A stretch of DNA of 64,000 nucleotides from DTU052 sp050951725 (GCA_050951725.1 JBMNJO010000001.1:1-64000); one strand, 5' to 3'; positions 35,124 to 43,875 are shown, numbered from the stretch's first letter. The notes: a model not told the origin generated them from the sequence alone. Numbers and translations: made by a program.

Positions 35124-35296
35124 TCACTACGAACCTCCCCCAATTAAATCGACCATAATAACAATTCTTTAATCAATCTCCACTTCCTGCATGTCAAGGA
35201 AACACATTCAGGCATAGAGACGGTTCTTTTTCCTGCCTTAGCCAGGAGAAAGAACCATCCCAGGCCTGTCGGCCGTTTATTTTTCAAAAAAAGTTA

Positions 35297-35347
35297 ATGA
35301 CATATGTCGTAAATAGGGTATAATAAGAAGTGAAAGCGACATATGTC
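35297..35347 (+). promoter_or_regulatory. Promoter bracketed by two GACATATGTC operators
   Basis: A TATAAT box (35319-35324) has ATGACA (35297-35302) 16 bases upstream. The 10-bp palindrome GACATATGTC occurs at 35299-35308, over the -35 box, and again at 35338-35347, just after the expected transcription start; the copies are 39 bases apart. This is a typical repressor layout. The DUF134 protein encoded downstream is the nearest candidate regulator. Confidence 0.7.
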
Positions 35348-35374
35348 AGAAAGCAATCGGGAGGTGAGTTATAT

Positions 35375-35665
35375 ATGCCAAGAGGAGATGGTACCGGACC
35401 AATGGGACGTGGATCAATGACAGGCAGAGGTTTAGGATACTGTTCCGGAGCGGATTCTGCTGGTTACGGCATTGGTCGGGGAATGCGACCAGGCAGAGGA
35501 TCGAGAAGAGGTATAGGTAGAGTACCTGGAAGAGGCATGGGCCGAGGATTTGGAAGATTAGGATGCCCGGCGACAGCTGTGCCTCAAAAGGACCTGCTGC
35601 AAGAGGAAAAGCGTCTGCTCGAACACAGACTGGATCTCATTAACAAGGAATTGGAGAGTTCCTAA
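35375..35665 (+). CDS. DUF5320 protein, Gly/Arg-rich
   Basis: A 96-residue protein with a DUF5320-like start (MPRGDGTGPMGRGSMTGRGLGYC), a low-complexity Gly-Arg stretch over residues 20-65, and a short C-terminal coiled coil (LLQEEKRLLEHRLDLINKEL). Its role is unknown; relatives sit beside NifX-like and Mrp/MinD genes, as here. The ATG at 35375 follows GGGAGGTGA; the upstream in-frame TTG-type starts would overlap the operator. It is the first gene of a seven-gene operon that runs to the MOSC gene at 39894. Confidence 0.85.
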   Translation: MPRGDGTGPMGRGSMTGRGLGYCSGADSAGYGIGRGMRPGRGSRRGIGRVPGRGMGRGFGRLGCPATAVPQKDLLQEEKRLLEHRLDLINKELESS

Positions 35666-35724
35666 GCGAAAAGGTGGGTGGCAGGATAACGCTCCTGCCA
35701 CTCTGCTGATAAGGAGTAGATATT

Positions 35725-36078
35725 ATGCCACGGCCGAGAAAATGGAGAAAAGTGTGTTGCCTGCCGGAAAGCACCCGGTTTGGACCACTTAACGCCCCTC
35801 AAGCTCATGACCATGTTACTATGACCGTTGAGGAGTATGAAACCATACGGCTGATTGACTTGGAAGGTTTTACTCAGGAGGAGTGTGCCGCGCGAATGAA
35901 TATCGCCCGCACAACTGTTCAGGGAATCTACAGCGAAGCCAGAAAAAAACTGGCCGAGTCCCTGGTGGACGGAAAGGTGTTGAAGATTGAGGGCGGGGCT
36001 TACAAGCTCTGTGAGGGTCAAGGTAAATCCTGCAGAGGCAATGGATGCCGTCGACACAGGTCGGGCGGGGGGCCATGA
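35725..36078 (+). CDS. DUF134 (UPF0251) helix-turn-helix protein
   Basis: A 117-residue protein of the UPF0251/DUF134 family. It begins PRPRKWRKVCCLPESTRFGP, and a sigma-like helix-turn-helix spans about residues 40-85 (TVEEYETIRLIDLEGFTQEE then IARTTVQGIYSEARKKLAES). The C-terminus has cysteines that may bind a metal or cluster (CEGQGKSCRGNGCRRH). A DNA-binding role is likely; it is the best local candidate to read the GACATATGTC palindromes. It sits 59 bases after the DUF5320 gene and 52 bases before the NifX-like gene in the same operon. Confidence 0.88.
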   Translation: MPRPRKWRKVCCLPESTRFGPLNAPQAHDHVTMTVEEYETIRLIDLEGFTQEECAARMNIARTTVQGIYSEARKKLAESLVDGKVLKIEGGAYKLCEGQGKSCRGNGCRRHRSGGGP

Positions 36079-36130
36079 TGATTAAACGGAGATCAAGTAA
36101 TAAGAAAAAATGAACTGAAGGAGGCTGACG

Positions 36131-36499
36131 ATGAAGATAGCAGTTCCGGTTGAAGAAAATTCGATGGAATCAAATATATGCCAGTCTTTTGGACGGGCAC
36201 CGTATTTCCTAATCTATGATACCGAGTCCAAGGAAAATGTTTTCCTGGATAATACGGCGGTGGCCAGTCAAGGTGGTGCAGGAATCAAGGCTGCTCAAAC
36301 CATCGTAGATAGCCAGGCGAAGGCCCTGTTAACCCCCCGGTGCGGGGAAAATGCCGCTGCGGTGATAACGGCTGCCAATATCAAGATTTACAAGACGGTT
36401 TCTGATTCAATCAAGGCTAACATCGAGGCATTTACCGACGGCAAGCTGCCGGTGCTCGATGAAATCCATGCCGGTTTTCATAACCATGGGGGAAGATGA
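36131..36499 (+). CDS. NifX/NafY-like dinitrogenase cofactor-family protein
   Basis: A 122-residue protein of the NifB/NifX/NafY C-terminal domain family (PF02579), RNase H-like fold. It starts MKIAVPVEEN, with FGRAPYFLIYD and the GGAGIKAAQTIVDSQAKALLTP block that are typical of the family. In nitrogenase systems these domains carry iron-sulfur cofactor intermediates. No nitrogenase genes are in the window, so a general iron-sulfur or molybdenum carrier role is more likely here. It has AAGGAGG before the ATG. The following MinD-like gene begins 4 bases after its stop, so the two are translationally close. Confidence 0.9.
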   Translation: MKIAVPVEENSMESNICQSFGRAPYFLIYDTESKENVFLDNTAVASQGGAGIKAAQTIVDSQAKALLTPRCGENAAAVITAANIKIYKTVSDSIKANIEAFTDGKLPVLDEIHAGFHNHGGR

Positions 36500-36503
36500 T
36501 TTT

Positions 36504-37343
36504 ATGAGGATTGCGGTGCTGAGCGGTAAGGGGGGGACCGGAAAGACGCTTATATCGGTAAATATGGCTGCAACCGTAGAAGGCTCCACCTATATCGACT
36601 GTGATGTTGAAGAACCGAACGGGCATCTTTTTTTCAAGCCGCAGGGGATAGAGACCGGGGAAATCTCCATCAAGATTCCGGTGGTGGAGGATCAGTTATG
36701 TAACGGTTGCCGGAAGTGTGTTGATTTCTGCAAGTTTAATGCGCTGGCGTACATTGGCAGCAAACTGATGATATTTGACGATGTCTGCCACTCCTGTGGA
36801 GGTTGTGTTCTGTTATGTCCCGAGAAAGCCCTCTCGGAAAGAGACAAGGTCATAGGCAAAATAGAGAGAGGTACTTCGGAAGGAGTTGCGGTCATTACCG
36901 GGATTATGAATACAGGTGAAGCGTCCGGTATCCCTATAATCAAAAAGCTTTTAAGTCATGTTCCTGAGGAGCGGGAATTCACTTTTATTGACTGTCCGCC
37001 CGGTAGTGCCTGTATTGTCATGGAGAGTATCAAGGATGCAGACTATTGCATCCTGGTAGCAGAGCCTACCCTCTTTGGGGTTCACAATCTCAATATGGTA
37101 TGTGAACTGGTAAAACTCTTTGGCAAACCACATGGAGTGATTCTGAACAAGTGCCTTGATGGAGAGAACCCGGCGGAAGAGTATTGCATTGATAATGGAA
37201 TCAAAGTATTAGGGAAGATTCCGTTTGACGAGGAACTGGGCAGGCTGAATTCAAATGCTCTTATTTCAGCCCGGGTAAACGGGAAATACCAGGAGCTGTT
37301 TGCTGCTTTGCTGCAAAAGGTCACTAAGGAGGTGGAGGTATGA
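36504..37343 (+). CDS. MinD-superfamily ATPase with ferredoxin insert (first copy)
   Basis: A 279-residue deviant-Walker P-loop ATPase with an inserted ferredoxin domain. SGKGGTGKT is at residues 7-15; two four-cysteine motifs lie near 60-100 (CNGCRKCVDFC and CHSCGGCVLLC), so two [4Fe-4S] clusters are expected. The IDCPPGSACIVMESI segment is the ATPase aspartate motif. These proteins are found in pairs in many anaerobes, and a role in building or transferring iron-sulfur or metal cofactors is inferred. ATG at 36504 (MRIAVLSGK) is preferred to an in-frame start at 36459. The next gene overlaps its stop codon. Confidence 0.9.
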   Translation: MRIAVLSGKGGTGKTLISVNMAATVEGSTYIDCDVEEPNGHLFFKPQGIETGEISIKIPVVEDQLCNGCRKCVDFCKFNALAYIGSKLMIFDDVCHSCGGCVLLCPEKALSERDKVIGKIERGTSEGVAVITGIMNTGEASGIPIIKKLLSHVPEEREFTFIDCPPGSACIVMESIKDADYCILVAEPTLFGVHNLNMVCELVKLFGKPHGVILNKCLDGENPAEEYCIDNGIKVLGKIPFDEELGRLNSNALISARVNGKYQELFAALLQKVTKEVEV

Positions 37344-38206
37344 AACAGTTATTAATCCTTAGTGGCAAGGGCGGCACCGGTAAAACAACCATTGCCGGTG
37401 CGTTTATAAAACTGGCGAGGGCCAAGGCTTATGCGGATTGTGACGTAGATGCCCCGAATCTTCACCTGGTTATGAATCGGTCATCTGACCCCCAACGCAC
37501 AGATTATTACGGTCTGCCAAAAGCCGAAATCGATCAGGATTTGTGCCTGCAGTGTGATTTGTGCCGGCAGTATTGCCGTTTTGAGGCCATTCATGTGGAT
37601 GAGGAAAGCCGGTACACGGTCGACGATTATGGCTGCGAAGGCTGCGGTGTTTGTGAGGCGGTATGCCCGGTAGAAGCCGTGTCCCTTCAACCCGCCATAG
37701 CCGGAGAGCTTATGCTCTATGCAGGTGATACGGTGTTTTCCACTGCTCAATTAAAAATGGGAAGCGGCAATTCGGGAATGCTGGTGACCGAGGTCAAGAA
37801 ACAGATGAGATCAGTGGATGTCGGTGCTGAATTGGCGATCATAGATGGATCGCCAGGAATCGGCTGTCCGGTCATTGCATCTTTGAGTGGTGTTGATATG
37901 GTTCTGATTGTTGCCGAGCCTTCGATTTCAGGTATCAGTGACTTGGAACGCATCATTAAAACCGCAGAGAAGTTTCAAATGAAGATCACGGTTTGCACCA
38001 ACAAGTATAATACGAATCTTGAGATTACTGAAAGGATCGAAGCGTTATGCAAAAAATTTGACCTGCCTTATGTTGGGAGAATACCATTTGATCCCGTGGC
38101 GGTAAAAGCCATCAATAATGGATTAAGCATAGTTGATATTGATTGTCCGGCGGGACGGGCAACTGAAGAGGTCTTTAGGGAAACCATAAAAATACTAAAT
38201 GCGTGA
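37340..38206 (+). CDS. MinD-superfamily ATPase with ferredoxin insert (second copy)
   Basis: Paralogue of the preceding gene, 288 residues, overlapping it by 4 bases (ATGA). It has SGKGGTGKTT at residues 7-16 and ferredoxin motifs CLQCDLCRQYC and CEGCGVCEAVC at about 64-105. The pair probably forms a heterodimer, as is common for this family. IIDGSPGIGCPVIASL is the second nucleotide-binding segment. Its ATG lies inside the GGAGGTGGAGGT ribosome binding region at the end of the first copy. It is part of the DUF5320-MOSC operon. Confidence 0.9.
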   Translation: MKQLLILSGKGGTGKTTIAGAFIKLARAKAYADCDVDAPNLHLVMNRSSDPQRTDYYGLPKAEIDQDLCLQCDLCRQYCRFEAIHVDEESRYTVDDYGCEGCGVCEAVCPVEAVSLQPAIAGELMLYAGDTVFSTAQLKMGSGNSGMLVTEVKKQMRSVDVGAELAIIDGSPGIGCPVIASLSGVDMVLIVAEPSISGISDLERIIKTAEKFQMKITVCTNKYNTNLEITERIEALCKKFDLPYVGRIPFDPVAVKAINNGLSIVDIDCPAGRATEEVFRETIKILNA

Positions 38207-38217
38207 GGAGTAAGAGA

Positions 38218-39444
38218 ATGAGCGAGAACACTAATTCGAACCAAAATCAGGGCCCTGGTGCCCAAGGGAAACCGGATTTTGCAGCTAGTCCGCACGAGCT
38301 TAGCAACATCAAAAGAGTAATCGGCGTAATGAGTGGCAAAGGTGGGGTTGGTAAATCACTGGTCACCTCGATGCTGGCGGTAATGATGAGCCGAAGGGGC
38401 TATAAGACAGCGATTCTCGATGCTGATGTAACCGGGCCATCCATACCAAAGGCCTTTGGTATCAGGGAGAAGGCTACAGGCAGTAAGGATGGATTATTAC
38501 CGGTTACCAGCAGGACCGGGATTGAAATCATGTCGATTAACCTGTTGCTTGATAACGACACTGACCCGGTTGTCTGGAGAGGTCCCCTGTTGGCGGGGAC
38601 GGTTAAGCAGTTCTGGACCGACGTAATCTGGGGTGAGGTCGATTTCATGTTCATAGATATGCCTCCCGGGACCGGGGATGTACCGCTTACAGTTTTCCAG
38701 TCCCTGGCCCTGGATGGGATCATTATTGTAACCTCGCCGCAGGAACTGGTGTCCATGATAGTATCCAAGGCAGTGAAGATGGCAGAGATGATGGGCATAC
38801 CGATTATCGGTTTAGTAGAAAACATGGCTTATGTTAAATGCCCGGATTGCGGTAAGGAACACAACGTATTTGGCGAGAGCCACATTGAGGAAATAGCCCA
38901 AAAGTACAACCTGGAAGTCCTTGCCCGGCTGCCGATTGACCCGAATATCGCAGTGGCCTGTGACCGGGGTTTGATTGAGCATTTTGATGGTGAGTGGCCC
39001 GTCAGAATAGCGGAAAAACTGGAAGAAGGAAATGTACCGACAGCAGCAGAACAAGACAAAGGGGATGAACCTAAAATGGGGAACAAATTAAAGATAGCAG
39101 TGGCCAGCGAGGGTGGAATGGTTACCCAACACTTTGGTCACTGTGAATGCTTTGAAATCTTTGATGCCGAGAACGACCAGATTGTAAAGAGCCAGTCGAT
39201 ACCCAACCCGGGCCATAGACCGGGATTCCTGCCCAACTTCCTTAACGATCTGGGTGTGAACGTGATCATTTCCGGAGGAATGGGTGCCGGCGCTATAGAA
39301 ATATTTAACGAAAAAAATATTGAAGTGATCACCGGGGCGCAGGGACAGGCCCGGGCGGCTGCTGAGCTTTACTTGAAAGGCATGCTGAAATCGACCGGCG
39401 CAGTATGCCACGATCACCAGCACCACGGTGAATGCGGTCATTAA
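38218..39444 (+). CDS. Mrp/NBP35-type Fe-S carrier ATPase fused to NifX-like domain
   Basis: A 408-residue fusion. Residues about 1-285 are an Mrp/NBP35 ATPase (SGKGGVGKS near residue 41, DMPPGTGD near 150, and the CPDC cluster-binding pair near 208), a scaffold that carries and delivers [4Fe-4S] clusters. Residues about 290-408 are a NifX-like domain (KIAVASEGGMVTQHFG start, VIISGGMGAGAIEIF), like the separate gene at 36131, with a His/Cys-rich tail (CHDHQHHGECGH) that may bind metal. ATG at 38218 follows GAGGAG. The frame runs on from the preceding gene (its first possible codon overlaps it). Confidence 0.9.
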   Translation: MSENTNSNQNQGPGAQGKPDFAASPHELSNIKRVIGVMSGKGGVGKSLVTSMLAVMMSRRGYKTAILDADVTGPSIPKAFGIREKATGSKDGLLPVTSRTGIEIMSINLLLDNDTDPVVWRGPLLAGTVKQFWTDVIWGEVDFMFIDMPPGTGDVPLTVFQSLALDGIIIVTSPQELVSMIVSKAVKMAEMMGIPIIGLVENMAYVKCPDCGKEHNVFGESHIEEIAQKYNLEVLARLPIDPNIAVACDRGLIEHFDGEWPVRIAEKLEEGNVPTAAEQDKGDEPKMGNKLKIAVASEGGMVTQHFGHCECFEIFDAENDQIVKSQSIPNPGHRPGFLPNFLNDLGVNVIISGGMGAGAIEIFNEKNIEVITGAQGQARAAAELYLKGMLKSTGAVCHDHQHHGECGH

Positions 39445-39453
39445 GGAGTTGTT

Positions 39454-39894
39454 ATGGTGAGTAAAGGCACAATCTATGCGATTTCGATAAGTCCGGAAAG
39501 AGGACAGCTCAAAAGAGAGGTTCCCGAGGCTGATGTTATCGAAAACTATGGGATCGAAAATGATGGCCACGCCGGGGACTGGGGCCGTCAGGTAACCTGT
39601 TTAAGCTGGGACAGTGTCCAACAAACCAACCAGCGCTGCGGATTGAATGCTGGCCCTGGTGATTTCGCCGAGAATATACTGGTTGAGGGCATGGACCTTT
39701 CCAAGTTAACAGCTGGCAGCAGGATCAGGCTGGGTCAGGATGTCGTCCTGGAGGTAACCCAGGTTGGCAAAGAGGACCATCCCAGTATAGTGACCAAAAC
39801 CCTGGGAGTAAGTCTGCTGCCAAGCGAAGGACTGTTTTGCAGGGTCCTCAAAGGCGGGAGAATAACGAAAGGGGATCCCGTAGAGGTGATGTAA
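39454..39894 (+). CDS. MOSC domain protein
   Basis: A 146-residue MOSC-domain protein, the C-terminal domain of molybdenum cofactor sulfurases, found alone in many anaerobes. Features are ENDGHAGDWGRQVTCLSWDS near residues 30-50, and GDFAENILVEGMDLSKL near 67-83. It is thought to bind molybdopterin or transfer sulfur to metals. It is the last gene of the operon, 10 bases after the Mrp-NifX gene, which ties that cluster to metal or sulfur cofactor handling; the molybdopterin enzyme at 23 kb is a possible client. The bidirectional terminator at 40052-40090 lies downstream. Confidence 0.88.
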   Translation: MVSKGTIYAISISPERGQLKREVPEADVIENYGIENDGHAGDWGRQVTCLSWDSVQQTNQRCGLNAGPGDFAENILVEGMDLSKLTAGSRIRLGQDVVLEVTQVGKEDHPSIVTKTLGVSLLPSEGLFCRVLKGGRITKGDPVEVM

Positions 39895-40051
39895 TCGCAA
39901 TTAACACCAGTGGCTGCTGTAAACAGGTGAGCATCGCGTTTACCGGGACTATCAACCCAACCCCTGGTAGAAAACAGCAACTACTCCGGAATATAGTGCC
40001 TTATGGGAAGACGAGACCTCTTTGGAGGCAATAAAATCTACGCATAAAATA

Positions 40052-40090
40052 AAAAGCCCTCGGTTAGCTTCAAGCTTACCAAGGGCTTTT
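40052..40090. terminator. Bidirectional terminator between convergent genes
   Basis: AAAAGCCCT pairs with AGGGCTTTT, with further pairing of GGTTAGCTT with AAGCTTACC inside. T-runs occur on both strands, so it can end both the MOSC operon and the minus-strand flavoenzyme gene. Confidence 0.9.
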
Positions 40091-40145
40091 GGTTACTCTA
40101 GTCTATCACCGTAAAGCTTACGGTGAGTTACCTGATGAAGTTAAA

Positions 40146-41255
40146 TTACTTTACCAGGGCGGGAAGGTTCTTAAGGGTTGCTTCTGCCTCGGTCATAATT
40201 GTTTCTACCAGGTCTGCAACTTTCGGCATATCATTGATGCGCTGTGCAGATTCGCCGGCGGCAAACATGGATTTATCCTTGTCTCCAGCGTAAACAGCGT
40301 TCATTGATTCGTGCTCAAACTCTACCAATGACATATCAACGGTTTCGTAGTCATCAGGAACCCCAATGTACAGTCCGGGGGACTTCTTAAGGGTGTTTAC
40401 TGCGTGCTGCTTACTTCTGTCATTCTTCAGCCAGCGAGCAGGGCCAACAAAACCGCGGGCAATCAGGGTTGCGCGGTCGCCCGAGTCAACAACAGCCTGT
40501 TTCCAGTTGGGATGGAAGTCACTTTCCTGAGTAGCCAGGAAACGGGTTCCCATCTGAACACCATCCGCACCCAGAGCGAAAGCTGCGGCAACACTTCTGC
40601 CATCGGAAAAACCACTGGCTCCAACCACCAGAGTGTCAGCGTCGGCGACTGCATCAACAACGGCGGGGAGCAGTACTATGGAGTGAACAGGATCCCATGA
40701 AGTGTGGAACCCACCCTCATGACCGGAAGCCACGATTACATTAACGCCAGCTTTCTTACAGCGTTTTGCAGCCTGTACGGAAGGCATAACGTGTGCCCAC
40801 ACCAGATCGGTCTTCTTGACTGCATCTGTCCAGGGCAGGGGGTCTCCAGCGGAGGTTACCAGAACCTTAAACCGTTTCTTCATTTCTTCATCTTCTTCGC
40901 GGACTTTGATCATGGTGCCAATGATGATTTCAGCAAAATCTCTCATCTCAGCTGATACCATGACGTTAACGCCAAAGATACCCTGGGATTCCCTGGTGGC
41001 TTCGAGGGTATTTCTGAAGATGGTTCTCAAGATGGTTTCATAATCGGCCGAGGGATCTGCACCGCCAGAACGGCAGAAGAAATCAAATATTTGCGGCTGC
41101 TCATCTTTGGTGGTGACACCGCTCGAACTGATTAATCCTAACACGCCTGCATTCGCTGATGCGATACAGAGTTGGTTGGTGCCGAAAGGTCCCATACCGG
41201 CTTGGATGAGGGGATACTTGATTCCTGTTAAGTCACAGAGTCTTGATTTGATCAT
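40146..41255 (-). CDS. NAD(P)H-dependent flavin oxidoreductase (nitronate monooxygenase/FabK-like)
   Basis: A 369-residue FMN-binding TIM barrel of the nitronate monooxygenase and enoyl-ACP reductase II (FabK) family. Key segments are YPLIQAGMGPFGT near the N-terminus, GVNVIVASGHEGGFHT (about 170-190) with the conserved histidine, VVGASGFSDGRSVAAAFALGADGVQMGTRF, and the phosphate-binding FMN loop. Whether it oxidises nitronates, reduces enoyl thioesters or acts on another substrate cannot be told. It starts with ATG at 41255 after AGAGGAATTG. It is a single minus-strand gene beside beta-oxidation genes, which slightly favours a lipid-related role. Confidence 0.87.
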   Translation of the reverse strand: MIKSRLCDLTGIKYPLIQAGMGPFGTNQLCIASANAGVLGLISSSGVTTKDEQPQIFDFFCRSGGADPSADYETILRTIFRNTLEATRESQGIFGVNVMVSAEMRDFAEIIIGTMIKVREEDEEMKKRFKVLVTSAGDPLPWTDAVKKTDLVWAHVMPSVQAAKRCKKAGVNVIVASGHEGGFHTSWDPVHSIVLLPAVVDAVADADTLVVGASGFSDGRSVAAAFALGADGVQMGTRFLATQESDFHPNWKQAVVDSGDRATLIARGFVGPARWLKNDRSKQHAVNTLKKSPGLYIGVPDDYETVDMSLVEFEHESMNAVYAGDKDKSMFAAGESAQRINDMPKVADLVETIMTEAEATLKNLPALVK

Positions 41256-41571
41256 AACAACAATTCCTCTCTTTTCCTATCGTTTTTACGTGATATTAGG
41301 AATCACTTTTTATAAAGAAGTATAGGTCAATTGGGACTACCTGTCAAGAGAAACGGGGTGAATAAAGGAGGAAACGAGAACTAAATGTCGGAAAATGGCG
41401 AAGATTTGCTTAGATGACATGGCGGCTGTTATTGTTTTATTGAAGGCATTCAATGATTGCTGGCGGAGAAGATGCTGCTTGTTGGTATCCCTATACTATT
41501 CTATATTATCAATAATGACTAAACAAACTATTAAGAGAGTAGATTGGTGCGATTATTAAGGATGTGCAGAG
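41256..41571. other. Divergent intergenic region
   Basis: About 315 bases between the flavoenzyme (-) and the methyltransferase (+). A strong AAAGGAGG near 41367 is followed by an ATG at 41384 that opens only a ten-codon frame (MSENGEDLLR). No other gene or RNA element was recognised. AT-rich sequence near 41500 could hold the methyltransferase promoter. Confidence 0.4.
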
Positions 41572-43875
41572 ATGAGTGACAATAAACGGACCAGGTTAAA
41601 CCCTTGGTCACAAAAACTGATTGAGACGGCGGGAACCGGTTCACGTATTGGTGATCAGGTTATTAGATATCTGGAGAATCAGCTGATTGAAACCAGAAAC
41701 CGGTCCCAGGTGTTGAAAGATTGGCAGACATACACCAGTCTGGTCAAGGAATCAAGCAACCCCAACCCCGCGAGGTTTGATGAGCCGGACTTAACCGCTG
41801 ATGAAAGGCTGTTTTGTCAGCAGATTTATTACGTTCTGGTGGTACTTCTGGTGGCCTGGAGTTACCTTACGCGCGGAACAGATATGCCTGCTGATGATAT
41901 TGAAATGGAATCGCTGATTAACGGAAGGGCTTTTGAACCAATGGGGATTGCAAACCTCCGGCTTGAGGGCTGTCCGCTGAACTGCAGCCTTGAAATCAAG
42001 GGAATGCCTGACCCCCTTTTGGGGCTGTTGGAATCCATCAGGAAATTGGATTTTGGGCTTGAAGGGGATCTTTTCCGTCCCCTGTATGAGAACCTGATTC
42101 CGGCCAAGATACGCCATGCGATGGGAGAACACTATACTCCTGAATGGCTGGTCAGGCATATGCTGGACCAGGTAGGCTTTTACGGTGAAAAGGATGAAAC
42201 CATAATCGATCCGACCTGTGGTTCCGGGGTTTTTCTGGTGGAGGCCATATCAAGGAAAAGATCTGGTCAAGATTACATAGATTGCTGGGAAACAGTGGCA
42301 GGTATCGATGTTAACCCGCTGGCAGTGCTGGCTGCCAAGGTTAACTGCCTGATTGCATCCGGCTATCGGGTTGGCTTCCGAAAACAGTTAGAGATTCCGG
42401 TATACCAGCATGATGTCATATTAAGTGATGACGAGGGCCTGTGGGGTGAATCGAAGATGCCCCCGGGATTAACCAACTATGATTATGTGGTTGGGAACCC
42501 TCCCTGGATTAATTGGGAATCCCTTTCGCCGGAATACCGGTTGGCTACCCTGGATTCGTGGAAAAAGTATGGGCTTTTCAGTCACAGCGGGATGGATACC
42601 ATTTTGGGCAAGGGGAAAAAAGACCTTTCCACTTTGATGACGCTGGTCAGTGCTGACCGGCTCCTTAAACCACAAGGAAAGATGGCCTTCCTCATTACCC
42701 AGGGGGTCTTTAAGTCCGGTGGTGCTGCTGAGGGCTTTCGCGCGTTTACCCTTCCTGGAGGCCAAAAAATCAAGGTCCTGATGGTTGAGGATCTTTGCCG
42801 TCTCCGGCCATTTGCGAGCGCATCAAACCGCACGGCTATTCTCTATCTGGAGAAAGGCCGGCCAACAGTTTATCCAGTTCCTTACCGGTTGTGGACTCGC
42901 ATGTCCGATGGTAAGGATAAAATGCATCCGAGAAATGAGATCCTGGATTTGATGGCTGAACCAGTCAACCAGGCGGAGTTGCAATCACCCTGGATGACAT
43001 ATGGGGAGGGTTGTCGTGAAGGCTTGCTAAAAGTAATGGGGGCTTCAGATTACCAGGCCAGGGAAGGAGCCAATACCGGCGGTGCTAACGGGATCTTATG
43101 GGTGGAAGTAATTGACCGTCCGCGGTCAGGGATGGTCCGGATTCGAAATCTGACTGAGTCGTCGCGGAAAAAGATTGAGACTGTCGAAGCGGTAATCGAG
43201 GACAACCTGGTCTACCCTTTGCTGAAGGGCCATGATGTGGCACGATGGCAGGTGCGCCCTTCAGCACATATTATTCTGACGCAGGATCCTTTAACCCGGC
43301 GGGGGATAAACCTGATTGTTATGGCCCGTAATTTTCCCCGAACCCTGGCTTACTTGCAACAGTTTGCAACAGAACTGAGTAACCGGGCAGCTTACCGTCG
43401 TTATTTTAAGAAGACTGATCCCTTCTATTCCATGTTCAATGTCGGCGAGTATACCCTGGCACCTTACAAGACTGTATGGCACCGTTTTGGTAATCGGATG
43501 AAGGCCGCAGTAGTGGAAGGGATAGAAAGGCCAGTGATCCCCCAGGAAACCCATACCATGGTGGCGTGTAGATCGCGGGAGGAAGCGTGGTATCTGGCAG
43601 GGATACTTAACAGCCTTCCCGTGGAATATGCTATTTCATCCTATTCCGTTGTTGGAGGTAAGAATTTTGCTGGCCCCAACCTCCTGAACTTTATCAGAAT
43701 TCCTTTGTATACGGGGTCACCTCTTCAAGACATGGTTGTACAGGCCGCCCAAAGTGTTTCCCGAGGGGCAGATCCGGAAATCCTGACCAAGGCGGTAGCG
43801 AGCATGTATGGCATCAGTGATGCTGAGCTGCGGGGCATGAAAAAAGGGTGGGAAGAACTGGGCCTGAAACCGTAA
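41572..43875 (+). CDS. N6-adenine DNA methyltransferase, type IIG-like, orphan
   Basis: A 767-residue DNA methyltransferase. Residues 1-170 are helical; then GEHYTPEWLVRHMLDQ (about 183-198), SAM motif DPTCGSG at 213-219, and catalytic NPPW at 309-312 mark a gamma-class N6-adenine enzyme (N6_Mtase/Eco57I type). Residues about 500-767 look like a target-recognition region (TAPYKTVWHRFG, ETHTMVACRSREEAWYLAGILNS-like block). No nuclease motif was seen and no restriction gene is adjacent, so it may be a solitary methyltransferase or a type IIG enzyme lacking the nuclease. It is the second adenine methyltransferase in the window, unrelated to pglX in detail. Confidence 0.87.
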   Translation: MSDNKRTRLNPWSQKLIETAGTGSRIGDQVIRYLENQLIETRNRSQVLKDWQTYTSLVKESSNPNPARFDEPDLTADERLFCQQIYYVLVVLLVAWSYLTRGTDMPADDIEMESLINGRAFEPMGIANLRLEGCPLNCSLEIKGMPDPLLGLLESIRKLDFGLEGDLFRPLYENLIPAKIRHAMGEHYTPEWLVRHMLDQVGFYGEKDETIIDPTCGSGVFLVEAISRKRSGQDYIDCWETVAGIDVNPLAVLAAKVNCLIASGYRVGFRKQLEIPVYQHDVILSDDEGLWGESKMPPGLTNYDYVVGNPPWINWESLSPEYRLATLDSWKKYGLFSHSGMDTILGKGKKDLSTLMTLVSADRLLKPQGKMAFLITQGVFKSGGAAEGFRAFTLPGGQKIKVLMVEDLCRLRPFASASNRTAILYLEKGRPTVYPVPYRLWTRMSDGKDKMHPRNEILDLMAEPVNQAELQSPWMTYGEGCREGLLKVMGASDYQAREGANTGGANGILWVEVIDRPRSGMVRIRNLTESSRKKIETVEAVIEDNLVYPLLKGHDVARWQVRPSAHIILTQDPLTRRGINLIVMARNFPRTLAYLQQFATELSNRAAYRRYFKKTDPFYSMFNVGEYTLAPYKTVWHRFGNRMKAAVVEGIERPVIPQETHTMVACRSREEAWYLAGILNSLPVEYAISSYSVVGGKNFAGPNLLNFIRIPLYTGSPLQDMVVQAAQSVSRGADPEILTKAVASMYGISDAELRGMKKGWEELGLKP

